From Kryptolebias marmoratus (lineage: Eukaryota; Chordata; Actinopteri; Cyprinodontiformes; Rivulidae), in assembly GCF_001649575.2 (NCBI RefSeq), contig NC_051435.1, positions 9,505,692 through 9,569,691 of the forward strand: 64,000 nucleotides of DNA, in the 5' to 3' direction. Of this stretch, positions 1-13,127 are shown in pieces. The notes under the pieces were generated by a model. The model saw only the letters and a program-made list of their open reading frames with translations, did no database searches and was not told where the DNA came from. A program made the translations under genes and the position numbers. Position 1 is the first letter of the stretch. Every line of letters begins with the position of its first letter.

Positions 1-3000
1 TACCTTTAAAATTAGTAAAGTCACAGTCATCTTCGTGTTTTCTAAAGTTAGTTAGACCTGTGAAAACACAACTGACAAACCAAGCTGACTATAATAGTTA
101 ATGGCAAAGTTAAGACTCCGTGCTATAAATACACGTTGAGTATTTTTTATATATTTTGCTTGAAATTGCACCGTGCTCTGCCATTCAAAACAACACACAC
201 TGCTTTATACAGCCAACCAGAATAACAGGCCTCTCATTGGACAAAAGCAGCTCTCGGTGGTTGAATTTCAACAATATATTTAGTCTAAAAATAGAAATAG
301 GCTTCAACGTGCGGTTTATGTATCACCATCTTCAAGTATCTACCCTCCTGCAGCAATGTGAGGCATACAGTTTGAGTCACTGCCTGTATAGAATAACGTA
401 TTCCCCCAGGGGGAATAAAGTAGATTTCTGCATGGGGTGGAGGTTTGTACATTCAAACCCAATAGACTGAAAAGAACCTGCTCAGAAAGGGATGAGGCAG
501 GGTCAGAAGAAAACAGTTGTTGAGATGCTGAAAACATTGACTTTAGGATAAAAATATTCCAGTTTTAAGTCATTAAAAAAATCCTTTGTGAACAGTTTGA
601 CTGTTCGGATATTTAGATTTTAGATATTTGCTCTTAATTACCACGTTTTAGCTTTTATTACAAAACCAATTAAAGTTATAATTATTTACATCACTTTTCG
701 CTACAATTTACATGTGTTTCTTTAGTGTTTTGCACATTTTTACAAAGTAGGACAAATAAAACCGCTGCTAAAAAGGATCCATCACTCTCAGCCAGCAGAA
801 ATAGCGAGCAGACTTGATGCATTCTGGTAAAACAGAGATCATAAAAATTATACATAATGGAATCCGAAGTTTACTGTAAAACGCCACACTTATATTTTCT
901 GCACAAACGCTCCAGCACATACATCAGCTTGATGTAAATGGAATTCCACCTTCATGACTGTCTCATTAAGCCCTGACTCCAGCCGTTCCCTTATTTCCAT
1001 CATAAATGAAGTCACAGACCCATGTGAACTGTAATTTTTGAGGCTGGATTGCAATTTCTGGGAAATATTCCCTAAGCGGGCTGATAAGTTGAAACGCTCC
1101 TTTCACGCACAGAGTAATCATTAAAATGGAAACTATATTAGGAAACGGGAGGACGAAATGACTTAAAGAGTAATCAACGGTTAACAGCTGTTTCGTGATA
1201 TATTCTGCCCGACCACTGAGACGAGTGAAGTCAAACCATTGTCGGATAATAATCGTCTCGGTCAGAAAAAATAAATAAATAAAAGGACGGAGAAAATGAG
1301 AATTTCGCAGATTATATTACTTCATAAAATATTTATGTCAGTTTATATCAGTATGTATAAACAACTACCAAACAATGTAAGACTGAAAACGTGTTTTGAA
1401 TGTAAGATACATTTTTACTGTCATTTATTAGGATGGGCTGACAGGTCTAATTTAATATTATTTTACAGAAACAAGTCAAAAGTGAGATTTTATATATTTA
1501 GAGGTGAAGTATAGTGGGAGCAGTAATTTAATACTTGAGGAGGAAGGCAGGCTGCTTTAACATTTATGAAACCTGATGTTCTATCACAAAATATTGTCAT
1601 TGTGACTATAGCTTTAACCTGTTTGTTTATAAAAACATAATTTTGATTGACTCAGAAGTTATGAAGTAGGGTTCTGTAAAAGGGTTGTAAGCAAATAATA
1701 TCTTACTTGTTGTAGATGGCTCTCTGAGTGCAGAAACCGAGTTTAAATCTGACTGGATTGGCGAGTTACCACCTAGTCAGAGCTGGACCAACATCAGAGT
1801 GAATTACTGCTTATTTTAAACAACTCAAATCTCAAATAATTTCATAACGGTTCATGCAAAACTTCACACCACTGTTAGTTACACATTACACCATTATTTA
1901 CACTAAATTCTGTTATTATTAGCTGGGATGGGAATCTTTAGTTACCTCACATTTAGATCACAAGTCAAAGGGCTGCAATGATAAAATGATGACCGATGCA
2001 TTTTAATTATCTGGATGCATCCTTCTCCCCTGCTGAATAGTTATAAAGAAAAGTATTTGTATACTTCCAACTAATTTACTTGCAGCAGTATAGCTCACTC
2101 AGCCATTTTATCGCCTGTTACATGGACACCATAAACTGTCCAGGCTCTCTGCGCTTCCACACTTCTGAGTTCCACCTTTTCTGCTCCTCAGTATTAATAA
2201 CTGGCAATAAAAATTAATTTTTTTTTGTATTTTACATTTGAACATTGATTCATAATCTTCTATGTCTATGATGCAATGCATCTAAAATTCTGTTTTACCA
2301 CCCCCACCCTTATTATTAGCTAGTGCAAATAACAGCAGCTAGTTGTTGAACGTCCAGTGCAGCCTGGGGCACTTCCAGCAAGAATATCATCATATTTCTG
2401 CTGAAATAACTGTAATATGAAACTGACTTCGGTGTAAAGGTTTAGAAGATAGCATTCGCAGGAACAGCAGCGATCCACTTTGGTCTTGATCTCGCTCAGA
2501 CAAACTGTTAGCTCATCAATCCAGTCAGAGTCAAACTCTATTTCTCCAAAGTGAGGTCATTCAAAAAGCTATCTACAGCAGGTAAGATATTAATTTTTCT
2601 TGCCACAGAGCCCCACTTTGAAAGATCTGAACTATCCCTTTAAGGCCCAGACATGGGTGAGTAACAAGGCAGAAAATATTAGATAATCATATTAGAAAAA
2701 AAAGCAGGGTAAGTAAGAGTTTCTGGTCTTAAAAAAACAGAGAAAACCTGGTACATAAAGAGCTCCCAGTCAGAGCTGACAGAAACATGATGAGAAACGT
2801 TGAAAGTTCACTTAAAAAAAACAAAGAGGAAATAACAAATAGACCAAAAAAAACAAAAGCAGAAGAAAAAAAGGAAGCAAAGCTGTCCTGCTGCTGGTGT
2901 ATGCGAGGCACCAGACTCAAGCTTACACAGTCTTTTTTGCCATGGATTGTTTGTCAGTTGGGTAATAAGCACAACACTTTAGGGGCAAAAAAGGTCGATA

Positions 3001-3655
3001 ACAGCCTCTAAAGTAAAGCACTCTTCCACAGATACAGATAAGAGCTCTCAAATTAAAAGCTCGGGACTAAACATCTCTACTTGTGAAAGGAGCCGTCTGC
3101 CAAAAATGCAGTCTCACATTAAAGGGAGCAATAAATTTATGAACCCGAGGTGGATTTGGACCTACTTTGACTGCACAGTAAACCTCAGTCTATTCCACTG
3201 TAAAATACATGAATGTGATTAAATATGAACAGGCTGCAACAGGATTTCGTATCTTCAGTCAAAGTTTGCATCCAGCAAAACCGACAGCACTGAATCCATC
3301 AAATCCGATTACAGATGTCCTCTCTAGGTGCCTCATTCATGATACATATTAAAAATGTTTTCTGGCAAATGACCGTGAAATGAACCAAAGATGAGGCTCT
3401 CTGTGAGCTTCCATCGAGGAAAAAAATTTACAAAGTGAGTCGATGTCATACGAGCATCTGAAACAAGCACAAATGCTAAGAGACAACACACAAACTGCAT
3501 CTGGTATTTTCAAAGTCAACCATGTCCTGCAGAAAGAAAATAAGAGAGGGCAAGTTAGATTTTCTGTCTGTGGCTTTGAAAAATGTTGTATATTGAAAAA
3601 TGATGTGAGAGAAGAGAAAATAAACTCAGAGGCTGTTCTTTGAATTAAACTGCAT
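1..3655. other. Intergenic or non-coding DNA, no gene recognised
   Basis: AT-rich sequence with only short chance ORFs (the longest about 100 codons, no recognisable family, no splice-site support). I see no RNA gene and no clear repeat with defined ends. It may be the 3' untranslated region or an intron of a gene lying to the left, but nothing in the sequence proves that. Confidence 0.5.
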
Positions 3656-3659
3656 AATT

Positions 3660-4655
3660 AGGATGCAACTCCAATCCTGAAAAAATGAAAATAAAAATGT
3701 AAATGAAAACAGAATGTACTGATTTGCAAATCTCATAAAGTCATATATTATTTGAAATGGATCACAGTAAACACATCAAATGTTGAAACTTAGAAATCAT
3801 AGCCACTTGTAAAAAAAAAAATTGCAGCAGCATGTTAGGACAGGAGCAATTTATGGCTGTAAAAGCAAGTGGTGCAAATAAGAAACAGCTGCATTTTGGA
3901 ATTAATTTGGTTAATTGGTAAAAGGTCAGTCAGAGGACCGGGTATGAAAAGAGCATTTTAGAGAGGCTGAATCTCTGAGAAGTAAAGATGGGCAGAGGTT
4001 CACCAGTCTGTGAAAAACTGGGTCTAAAAATGGTGGAACAATTTCAGAATAATGCTCCTCAATGGAAAATTGAGGACAGTTTGACTCTTGCATCATCTAC
4101 AGTTCATAATATCATCAAAAGAATCTGGAGAATCTCTGAGGTCACAGGACGAGACTAAAAGTCATGACTGGATGATCTTCAGACAGAACTGCATTAAATG
4201 TAGGTCTGGACATCACTGCATGGACTCAGGAACACCTCCACAGATCGTCTGTAAACACAGCATCCACAAATGCTGCTTAAAGCTCTATCAGGCAAAGAAG
4301 AAGCCACGTGTGAACTCCAGTCAGAAACTACCATCTTCTCTGGGTCAAAGCTCATTTAAAACGGACTGAGGTAAACTGTTATGTGGTCAGATGAACAGAA
4401 ATTTGAAACTATTTTAAGAATCCACATCAAATGCCACATCAAACCCCTGCCTCTCTGATGGTATAGGGATGCATTAATGCCTTTGGCATGGGCAGCTTAC
4501 ACATCTTGAAAATATGGTACAATTTCTTAGTTTCAACCTTTGATATGTTTACTGCGTTACCATTTAGGAGATTTGTAAATCTACACTTTATACAAAGTTT
4601 CTACTTTTTCAGAACTGTGGTTGTACATTGTATATCTAAAGTCACAAGAGTTGAA
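3660..4655. mobile_element. Degenerate DNA transposon with long inverted repeats
   Basis: The two ends are imperfect inverted repeats: the left arm ends near 3788 with a stretch that reads, in reverse complement, AGTTTCAACATTTGATGTG, and the right arm near 4528 reads AGTTTCAACCTTTGATATG. The similarity continues outward through a block containing GATTTGYAAATC for roughly 110-130 bp on each side. Between the arms, around 4000-4200, broken translations resemble the helix-turn-helix start of a transposase (a stretch like SSTVHNIIKRI), with stops. No intact transposase exists. The family name is not assigned. Confidence 0.65.
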
Positions 4656-4659
4656 ATTA

Positions 4660-7340
4660 AAAACCTGCATATTCCACTGCTTTTATCTGATATTAAATGA
4701 CCACCATGTTTCAGATAAGAAATGTAATATCCTCCAACTCAAACCATTAAACTAAGGGGCATAATGTCGTAATCGTGCTGACTTTTCATTTCTTACTACG
4801 GCTGAGCTCCATTTAGTCGGACAGGAATGGGGTTCACAGCCATGTGAGCCATGAAGTCCTTGGCCACTAAATGAAGTTGCAGATCTAATCTATTTTGCAT
4901 GGAATCCATAATTAATGCATGCAGCGACAGGCGAAAACGTACATTTCTTGGCCGTCTTACCATGTAAGGGAACTGTGAGTTCACTTTAAAAGAGATGTCG
5001 TGTATAAAAATGTGTGTGAGTACAGTCAGAGGTAAATGTCTTGGCACTGCAGCGGAGTGAAAATGTTTGCTGCTGTGACAGCGAGTCAGCGTTTAACACA
5101 TTGAATAGATGCACTTTTTGAAGAGCAAAGTGTCCTTCGGGAAAAGCACGGGAATATTAAAGTGACATTTGTCAGGTTTGCATCACTTGAAAAATATCTT
5201 AACACCTTCAGTGTGCCACTGAATGCATATCTGCTACAAAACAAAGTTTGTACAACTGGCTCTTTATGGCATATCACCAAGAAAAGAAAAAAAAGGGCAA
5301 AAAAAAGACAGGAAGCTGAAGATAGATTGTTTTATGTACTCAAACGTCTTCATACAGAAGAATCCTGCTGCTTCACAAGAAAAAGAGAAAAAAATAAATA
5401 AAGGTCTGGCTTTCCATAAAGAAATGCATATCACCCGCTGCCACCTAAGATCCTAAGATCATCTTATGTTTAAAAATGATGGAGTTGTGGCAAATTTGGT
5501 CAAACTTTGAACATAATGTTATGCACAATCTCACGTGATATTGCAAGATATCACGCTCAGACTGTTAGGGACTCAGTTCCTGCAACAACAAATTTTAGGT
5601 CAATGTCTGTTAAACTGACTGATTTGAAGCCATTTTTATGCTTTCTAGGTCAGTTGGCTGCAGTGGCCATCTTGAATTAGGGTGGCTCCAGAAGTTAATC
5701 AGCTGTAGATGTTATCCAATGATTTCTTTCTGCAAGTAAAATTTGTCCAGTGGCTCATGAGATATTTGGGTGACAGACAGGCACAGAGAGTCTACCTATT
5801 GGGATTTTTGTTTTGTTTTTTTGCTGGATTAGAAAGTTTAATGTATTCATGAATACCTCAGTCATCTTAATTTTTCTGGTTCCTCTAATTTTTCCCCAAA
5901 TGATAACAAAAAGACATTTACATAATAAAACAAACAACATCTAGATATTTTCTTTCATTATGTTTAATAAAAACATTGAAAAACTAATTTCTCTAACACA
6001 CTCAATGTCTTATTTTAGGTTGTGGGACTGGAAATCCTCTGGAACGAAACAATACTATGATACAACACGCAAGAAAGCAGGAAAAGAAAACTCTGATCAT
6101 TAGGCAAACCCGCCAATAAAAGTACTTCACTGCCCTGCGGCGTGTGTAAATATTTGATGAGCCAGTAGCAAATTTCAATATTTGATCAGCCTGTTGCAGG
6201 TGGACAGGATGAGTGAGACGGAAGAGTGATCACATGTAGTCTGCTCTTACAAAGTTCACTGTTTCATTAGACAATTATAGTTCCTTTACTGTACGTAAGT
6301 ATTTCATTTTTAATCTTTAGTCTAAACAGACAGTCTGTTTAGATGAAAAAAAAATAACATTCAAAAGCTGCATGGGATTTGTCCCTTTGCTTCAGTGACG
6401 GTCGTCTCTCCAGACTCACACAGGTTCCCAAATAAAATGCTTTTGTTGTTCACATCAGTAAAAAAACAGTGAAGCAGATCTTGTTTCAGTGCATGTGACA
6501 GGCGCACACACAGCTGGACCACTTTACCTTTTTGTGTCATGACCTTACATTGTTCTGTAACGCAGTGTTTATACTCTCACTGTGAGTTCTGACCCGAGCA
6601 ACAGACTGGAACGTCCATGATTCTGTAATACACACACCCTAACAGTCAGCTTGGAGGGAGTTTATTTCAGAGCACTGGACTGAAACCTTCTGCTTTTTCC
6701 AGATTTGAAAAGAAAACTCGATTTTTGCACGCCAGTGAAAATTAAGTGTGAAGTATCTACAGTTATGATTGATGCTCAGACACATACTACGCTCACCAGC
6801 GTAGATGAAAACTAACAAAATTCCCTCCTTGCAGCGAGCACAGACAGATTTTAACCTTGTTCTCCCTTAATCTCTTTAGACGTCATCACAGGTTCTCCCT
6901 CCATTGCTGTGACAAACAGCACACAGGCGAACGCACAGCGCCACCTCTGCCTTCACTCTCAAGCAATGGGCTGGAACAAACACAAACACACACATTCCTG
7001 TGATTGTCAGATAAGTGAAAAGAGACAGAAGAAGGAGAGGACGCGTGCACACAAACATGTACACAACCGCGCTGCTATTTTCTTCTAAACAGAGAACAGA
7101 TAGATCTTGATTTACATAAACACAAACCGTCTCTTTTTATAAATGAATCACAGAGATCTGATAGCTTTGCAGAAAAAAACACACACAAATTACACTGACC
7201 CATTCCACCTTTAGAGGTCAACCGTGACTCAGTTGTGAGAATTTCTTCTTTTGCTTTTTAGTTTCACAACTTGAATTTCCTCTAAAAATCTTTGATGTGT
7301 CTATCAGAATAGAAATTACAACCAAAACACACAAGCACTT
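4660..7340. other. Intergenic DNA with one dispersed repeat copy, no gene
   Basis: No ORF with a recognisable product. The stretch at about 5515-5790 is a dispersed repeat described separately. The rest is AT-rich single-copy-looking sequence with short A and T runs. Confidence 0.5.
5515..5790. repeat. Teleost dispersed repeat, copy A
   Basis: This block shares an ordered series of phrases with 14935-15225: a start near GTTATGCACAATYTCA, then CAACAACAAATT, a GCCATCT block, CCAATGATKATTTC, and a GTGGYTYATGAGRTATTT end. The two copies are clearly homologous but diverged and carry no coding capacity. The style matches a family seen widely in fish genomes, but I cannot name it with certainty. 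Confidence 0.6.
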
Positions 7341-7348
7341 TGACACTT

Positions 7349-7640
7349 TCATCCATCCATCCATTCTCTGCTATCAGGTCACAGAGGCAACAGGTTCAGG
7401 ATGGAAACCCAGGAGCCACTCTCCAGCTCCTCCTGGGGCATCCCAGGCCAGAGAGGATATGTAAACATTCCACTGAGCTATGGGTCCGCCCTACGCTTTC
7501 CTTCCAGTGAAACATCCCTGGAAATCCTCAAGAAGAAGGCTCCAGATAGCATCCTAATCCAATCCTCAAACCACCTCAGAAGACTCCTTTTGATGCGAAG
7601 CAGCAGCAGCTCCACTCTGAACTCCCCACCTTATAACTAA
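7349..7640. repeat. Teleost retroelement-derived repeat (CATCCATC-headed)
   Basis: Starts with CATCCATCCATCCATTCTC and continues with phrases such as CCAGCTCCTCCTGGGGCATC, CCAGGCCAGAGAGGATATG and AACCACCTCAGAAGACTCC. From general knowledge, this run of phrases is typical of a very common 3' LINE-like repeat of fish genomes. An ORF of 79 codons through it is incidental. It ends about 270 bp before the LINE insertion. Confidence 0.6.
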
Positions 7641-8034
7641 GGCTGAGCCCAGACACCCTATGAAGGAAGCTCATTTCAGATCTTCTTCTTTTGATCATGA
7701 TCGACATTTAATGATGGGGGGTGAGGGCTGGAACATAGACAGCCCTCCTTCTTCACCACAAACTCCCATCACCTCCTTAGGAACTCTGTAGAGGTGGACA
7801 TCAGGGTCTACTGTTCCACACAGTTTCAGAACAGTCAAATATAAAACACAACCAAGAGCTCGAGCTGCTTCTTCAAAGACAGATGCCAATAAAGTACATT
7901 ATATATAAATTGTCTGCTGCTGGGACTTCTGGATGGCGGAGAAGCGAGCAACAGCTTAAATTCCGTGCTCCCAGACGGTCGAGACATTCCCCGACAAATA
8001 ACTTATTAAACATCATTATTGACACCCATATGTC

Positions 8035-9064
8035 ATGTTGGGGAATAACAAGAAAAAGACAAGAGGAATTCAGCAAGAAAAAGCGAAAGAAATTGCAGTT
8101 ATATCGAAGGAGACATCTCACGACAGTAAGCTAACAGCGGAAAAAGCTATGGAAGCTAACATCCTGGCAGAGCTGAAAGAAGTTCAGACGAACCTCAAAG
8201 AACAAATCAACGACCAGTCAGGATTTATAAAAAGGGAAATGTCTGAGTTTAGAAAGGAGACGGGGAAACGGCTCGACGACATTATCTCAGACCTGAAAGA
8301 CGTAAAGAACAGAGTTGAGGAGGCCGAGCAGCGAATAACCGAGGTAGAGGAATTCAACATAGACGTCAGAGATGTACTGAGCCACACGCTCCAGCTACAA
8401 GAAGACCTCCAAACACGTCTTACAGACCTGGAAGCCCGCTCACGCAGGAATAACATCCGTATCCATGGGATCATAGAGGGAGAAGAAGGTGATAACCTGC
8501 AAAAATTCATAGAGAATTTTATAAAAACCGAACTCTCCCTCACGGACATTGGGCATACAGCGCTGCCACCGGTCACTCGGGCCCAAACCGCCGGCTGGCT
8601 CCAACCCCAGATCCATAGTGATACACTTTCTGGAATATACCACGAAGGAACGTGTGCTTCGCTCAGCGTGGGGTAAGAAAGAGATACAGCTGAGAGGAAA
8701 GAGAGTGTTCTTCGATCAAGATTTCCCCAGTGATATCCTCGCCAAACGTAAAGCTTACAACTCCCTGAGGAAGATCTTGAAAGAGAGGGGAATTCGCTTT
8801 CAGACCATGTACCCATCCAGACTTCGGGTGTATTATGAGAATGGCCCTGTGATTTACAATAGTGCACAGGAAGCGTCAGATGACATGCAAAAGAGGAATA
8901 TGTTTGAAGCGGCGGATAAACCGGCGGGGGATGCCGCCCGACCCAAACCGAGAGCCTTCCCCCGGGGAGGAACGAGCGGGGTCCAACGGTGGACCCGGGA
9001 AGAGAGAACGAAACACATCCAGGAAAAACTTAGGGCGTTCAGACGCAACGACAACACCCCATAG
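8035..9064 (+). pseudogene. LINE ORF1 (coiled-coil RNA-binding protein), frameshifted
   Basis: The first part, in frame from 8035, encodes a basic N-terminus and a long coiled coil (heptad-rich Leu/Glu/Lys from about residue 40 to 140) followed by a RSRRNNIRIHGI block typical of the start of the L1-type ORF1 RNA-recognition domain. The second part, in the next frame to the stop at 9062-9064, continues the domain (KPPAGSNPRSIVIHFLEY, then a basic tail). The switch lies at the GGG of 8551-8553, where one extra G explains the shift. As it stands, frame 1 runs on about 40 codons of unrelated sequence and stops at 8674-8676. This protein normally coats the LINE RNA. The element could no longer make it without frameshifting. 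Confidence 0.8.
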
Positions 9065-9356
9065 CTACCTAGTGGATCCCTCTGTAAAGTACGAGTATAA
9101 CGGACGACCGCAGATCTGGGACCCGGCATGCTTTCTCCAAGGGCGCTGCCATGATGGACGAGAGACGTGGGGCAGCACCGCGAGGAGCCCCCTTATACTT
9201 TAGGGACTCTCCTCACCATACTGAAGGTGGACCGACACTTCACTTTTGGAAGTCACGTATGTTATGTTATGTGTTGTTTTGTAGTTCTGCAGACCCCCCT
9301 TCTTCTTGTTTACCAGAGCATATGGAAAATAATAGTTGTTTTTTGTTAATATATTA

Positions 9357-12300
9357 ATGACAGAAGTGAAACAACAGTATAAGGTAATTACTCTTAATGT
9401 TAACGGCTTACATAATCCCATTAAAAGAAGCAAAGCTCTTGCAAAGATGAAACGAGAAAAGCAAGATATAATTTTTTGGCAAGAAACACATCTCTCTACT
9501 GCTGAACATGAAAAACTAGCCAGAATGGGATTTAAAAATGTGTACTTTTCTTCATGTACAAAAAACAGCTCTAGAGGAGTAGCAATTTTATTATCTAATG
9601 GGTTGAATTTTCAGTTCTCCTCACAAATTAAAGACAAAGAGGGACAGTATGTACTAGTCAAGGGATACATAGATCACAAAGAAGTTACCTTATTGAATGT
9701 GTATAGACCACCCGGAAATAATAAACAGCTTATTAGGCAAATTTTTGATATGATTACAACAGAAGTGTCTGGGATATTGATATGCGGGGGAGACTGGAAC
9801 GTTCACTTGAATCCCTGTCTGGACTCGTCCAGCAGAGCTACAAAGTCTCATACAGAAACAATATATATAAAAAGAATGCTTAAAGAAACAGGGTTGCTGG
9901 ATGTATGGAGGAACTTACACCCTCAGGATAAAAAATACACCTTTTTCTCATATTCTCATAAGATGCATTCAAGATTAGACTATTTCTTTATACAAAATGT
10001 TGATAAGCATAGAATAATAAACTGTGACATAGGGGTGAGAGATATATCTGATCATGCAGGGGTGTATTTGACACTCCACCTGGATAGTGATCGCAGGGAA
10101 ACGATGTGGAGGTTCAACATTAACTTATTAAATGACACTAAATTTGACAGTTTCGTAAGAAAAGAATTCAAAAACTATATGGACCACAATAATACAAAGG
10201 ACATTTCTCCCTGTATTCTATGGGACGCGGCAAAAACTGTTCTGAGAGGGAAACTAATTATGTGGTCCGCCTATAAAAAAAAAGAAAAAGAGAAACGTTT
10301 AAAAGACCTCACTATAAAATTAAAATCTCTAGAAATACAACATATGGAAAATAACAATGATCACACCCTACTCAAAATAAAAGAAACAAGACAAACTCTA
10401 AACCGTTTATATGAAGACCAGATAGAGAAAAAAACTAGACTCAATAAACAGAATTACTATGAAAACGGACCCAAATCAAAGAAATTACTTGCCTGGAGAA
10501 TACGTAAACAACAAATTGATAGATTTATACAGAAAATTAAAAATCCAACAGATAAAAAAATATACCATTCTCTAAAAGACATAAAAAAAGCTTTTGAACT
10601 ATACTATACTCAATTATATACCCAACCTCACACAGTAGACCCACCGTCAGTGAGGGCATTTCTTACCTCACTGGATTTACCATCAATAGGAATAGATCAA
10701 AATAATAGGCTAACACAACAAATAACTGAGGAGGAGATTAATAAAGCAATCTCAAAAATGAAAGGGAATAAGATGGCAGGTGAGGACGGCTACCCAGCAG
10801 AGTGGTACAAACACTTCCGGAAATTATTCACCCCACTGCTTGGGGATTGCTTTAATCATGTACTCTCTGGAGGGGAAACACCGCCATCTTGGAGAAGGGC
10901 AGTGATCTCAGTGATTCCTAAGCCGGGAAAAGATAAAACAGAGGGCGATTCATATAGACCAATATCAGTTTTAAACATTGACTACAGGATATTCGCAACA
11001 ATAATGGCGAAAAGGCTGGAATTTATAATCCCAGAAATTACAGACACAGATCAGACTGGTTTTGTTCATAACAGACAAACCCATGACAACGTGAGACGAG
11101 CTCTCCACCTCATAGACCGAATGAAAAGCACAGAATCAATAGCCATCAGTTTGGATGCAGAAAAGGCGTTCGACTCAGTGTGTTGGAACTATCTTTATTT
11201 AGTTTTGGAAAGATTTGGTTTTAATAATCAAATTATAGGTTGTTTTCGGTCTCTGTATGAATCCCCCTCTGCCAGGATTAAGATCAATGGGGACTTAACA
11301 GATAGAATACAACTAGGAAGGGGCTGCCGCCAAGGCTGCCCTCTCAGCCCCACATTGTTTGCGCTTTTTATTGAGCCTCTAGCGCAGGCCATCAGAGAAC
11401 ACAAGAACATTATGGGTGTAACTATTAAAGGCACAGAACACAAGATATGCCTTTACGCTGATGATATCCTCGTAACGCTAACTGAGCCGGAAATCAGCCT
11501 ACATAATCTTTTATCCTTACTTAAAACATTCGGCACTTACTCTGGGTATAAATTAAACCTGAAGAAGACACAAACTCTCTCATTTAATTATCAACCATCA
11601 CCAAGAATTCAGAAAATGTCCAGATTTAATTGGGACAATAAACTTATAAAATATCTGGGAGTTAATATTCCCGCAGAGTTATCTGACCTTTTTGAATACA
11701 ATTACACCCCATTGATAGAAGAGATTAGGGCGGATTTGCAACGTTGGTCGTTATTAACCATGAATCTATATAATCGAATAGATATAATAAAAATGAACCT
11801 TTTACCAAGGCTTCTTTATCTTTTTCAGGCGCTGCCTATAAAAATACCAGACGAACAATTCCGCAACTGGGATAGAATAATCTCAAATTTTATCTGGGCA
11901 AAACAAAAACCCAGAGTAAAATTCCAGACATTACAACTGCCAAAAGAAAGGGGTGGATGGGCGCTACCACACCTAGAGGACTATTACAGAGCAGCACAGA
12001 TGAGAGTGATAGTTGGCTGGTGTGATCCAACATGTGAAACTAAATGGAAAGAGATAGATCTGTCTTACAGTGACACACCTTTACAATCCTCGCTCGGTGA
12101 TCATTACCTCATTAAAAAACATATAGATTCTGACCTAATACCGTTATGGATAAAAGTACCGTTGGACATATGGCATAAAATATCAAAACAAGTAAAAATT
12201 GAAAGAAACACTCGTATTTTGAGATGGCCAGCTTATGATAGAGATTTTCTCCCGACAAGAATGGATAAAAGATTTATGCAATGGGCACAAAAGGGCATAA

Positions 12301-13127
12301 CAAGTTACTGGAAGATTACAAATAATAACGAATTAAAAAGTTTTATACAACTTCAAAATAAATACAACCTGGAAAAATCTGACTTTTATAGGTACCTCCA
12401 ACTGAGACACTATTACAATAAGAGTATAAAAATTTTGGAGGAGGACGAGACAGGTATACTTAAAATCCTATTAGACGCGAGTAATGGAAGACCCCCAAAA
12501 AAAACAATAGCCAAACTATATTCATGCCTACAAATGGGAAGAAAATGTGACACAACATATATCAAGGTAAAATGGAAAAAAGATGCCAAAATAAAAATAA
12601 CTGATGATGCTTGGTTAAATATATGTAATTCTGTGACTCATACATCAAGTTCAGGTCTATGGAAGGAATTTACATGGAAATGTATGGTACGTTTTTTTAT
12701 TACACCGAACATTAAAAGTAAACACTGTAACGATACTAAAAAGGCAAAATGTTGGAGGAACTGTGGGAATGAGTCTGCAGGACATTTTCATATCTTCTGG
12801 GAATGTACAAAGATCACACCCTTCTGGTTGGAGGTGATAGGGGAAATCAATGCTAAAATGGGCCTGAATTTGAGATATGATTTTGCTGTGGCTTTCCTGG
12901 GTGACCTACCCCAGACACTGGGGAAGTCGGACAGATATCTACTATTGGTACTGTTAGCAGGAGCAAGGAAAGCTATAACCCGCAGGTGGATGGACGTGGA
13001 ACCGCCATCGAATTCGGACTGGAGGGAAATAGTCGAGGAAATCCACACAATGGAGAGACTGACTTTCTCATTAAGACTTGCTACTCACAAATACAACAGA
13101 TATTGGAAGAAATGGAAAATTCAATGA
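9357..13127 (+). CDS. LINE ORF2: APE endonuclease and reverse transcriptase
   Basis: An uninterrupted ORF of 1256 codons from the ATG at 9357; the frame is open a few codons further upstream but without ATG. The N-terminal about 230 residues are an apurinic-type endonuclease with NVNGLHNP, WQETHL (catalytic Glu), GGDWN, SRLDYFF and SDHAGV (catalytic His) blocks. The central part is a reverse transcriptase: YRPISVLNIDYRIFA, DQTGFVHNRQT, SLDAEKAFDSV, GRGCRQGCPLSPTLF and the catalytic YADD. The C-terminal part has a cysteine/histidine knuckle (CWRNC...H...C). Its role is target-primed reverse transcription. No stop or frameshift was seen, so it may still encode an active enzyme, although the ORF1 of this copy is broken. 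Base composition is clearly AT-richer than the neighbouring host exons. Confidence 0.92.
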   Translation: MTEVKQQYKVITLNVNGLHNPIKRSKALAKMKREKQDIIFWQETHLSTAEHEKLARMGFKNVYFSSCTKNSSRGVAILLSNGLNFQFSSQIKDKEGQYVLVKGYIDHKEVTLLNVYRPPGNNKQLIRQIFDMITTEVSGILICGGDWNVHLNPCLDSSSRATKSHTETIYIKRMLKETGLLDVWRNLHPQDKKYTFFSYSHKMHSRLDYFFIQNVDKHRIINCDIGVRDISDHAGVYLTLHLDSDRRETMWRFNINLLNDTKFDSFVRKEFKNYMDHNNTKDISPCILWDAAKTVLRGKLIMWSAYKKKEKEKRLKDLTIKLKSLEIQHMENNNDHTLLKIKETRQTLNRLYEDQIEKKTRLNKQNYYENGPKSKKLLAWRIRKQQIDRFIQKIKNPTDKKIYHSLKDIKKAFELYYTQLYTQPHTVDPPSVRAFLTSLDLPSIGIDQNNRLTQQITEEEINKAISKMKGNKMAGEDGYPAEWYKHFRKLFTPLLGDCFNHVLSGGETPPSWRRAVISVIPKPGKDKTEGDSYRPISVLNIDYRIFATIMAKRLEFIIPEITDTDQTGFVHNRQTHDNVRRALHLIDRMKSTESIAISLDAEKAFDSVCWNYLYLVLERFGFNNQIIGCFRSLYESPSARIKINGDLTDRIQLGRGCRQGCPLSPTLFALFIEPLAQAIREHKNIMGVTIKGTEHKICLYADDILVTLTEPEISLHNLLSLLKTFGTYSGYKLNLKKTQTLSFNYQPSPRIQKMSRFNWDNKLIKYLGVNIPAELSDLFEYNYTPLIEEIRADLQRWSLLTMNLYNRIDIIKMNLLPRLLYLFQALPIKIPDEQFRNWDRIISNFIWAKQKPRVKFQTLQLPKERGGWALPHLEDYYRAAQMRVIVGWCDPTCETKWKEIDLSYSDTPLQSSLGDHYLIKKHIDSDLIPLWIKVPLDIWHKISKQVKIERNTRILRWPAYDRDFLPTRMDKRFMQWAQKGITSYWKITNNNELKSFIQLQNKYNLEKSDFYRYLQLRHYYNKSIKILEEDETGILKILLDASNGRPPKKTIAKLYSCLQMGRKCDTTYIKVKWKKDAKIKITDDAWLNICNSVTHTSSSGLWKEFTWKCMVRFFITPNIKSKHCNDTKKAKCWRNCGNESAGHFHIFWECTKITPFWLEVIGEINAKMGLNLRYDFAVAFLGDLPQTLGKSDRYLLLVLLAGARKAITRRWMDVEPPSNSDWREIVEEIHTMERLTFSLRLATHKYNRYWKKWKIQ

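Noticed and set aside
156..470. ORF of 104 codons near the left edge
   Set aside because: No family resemblance, no regular codon use and surrounded by AT-rich non-coding sequence.
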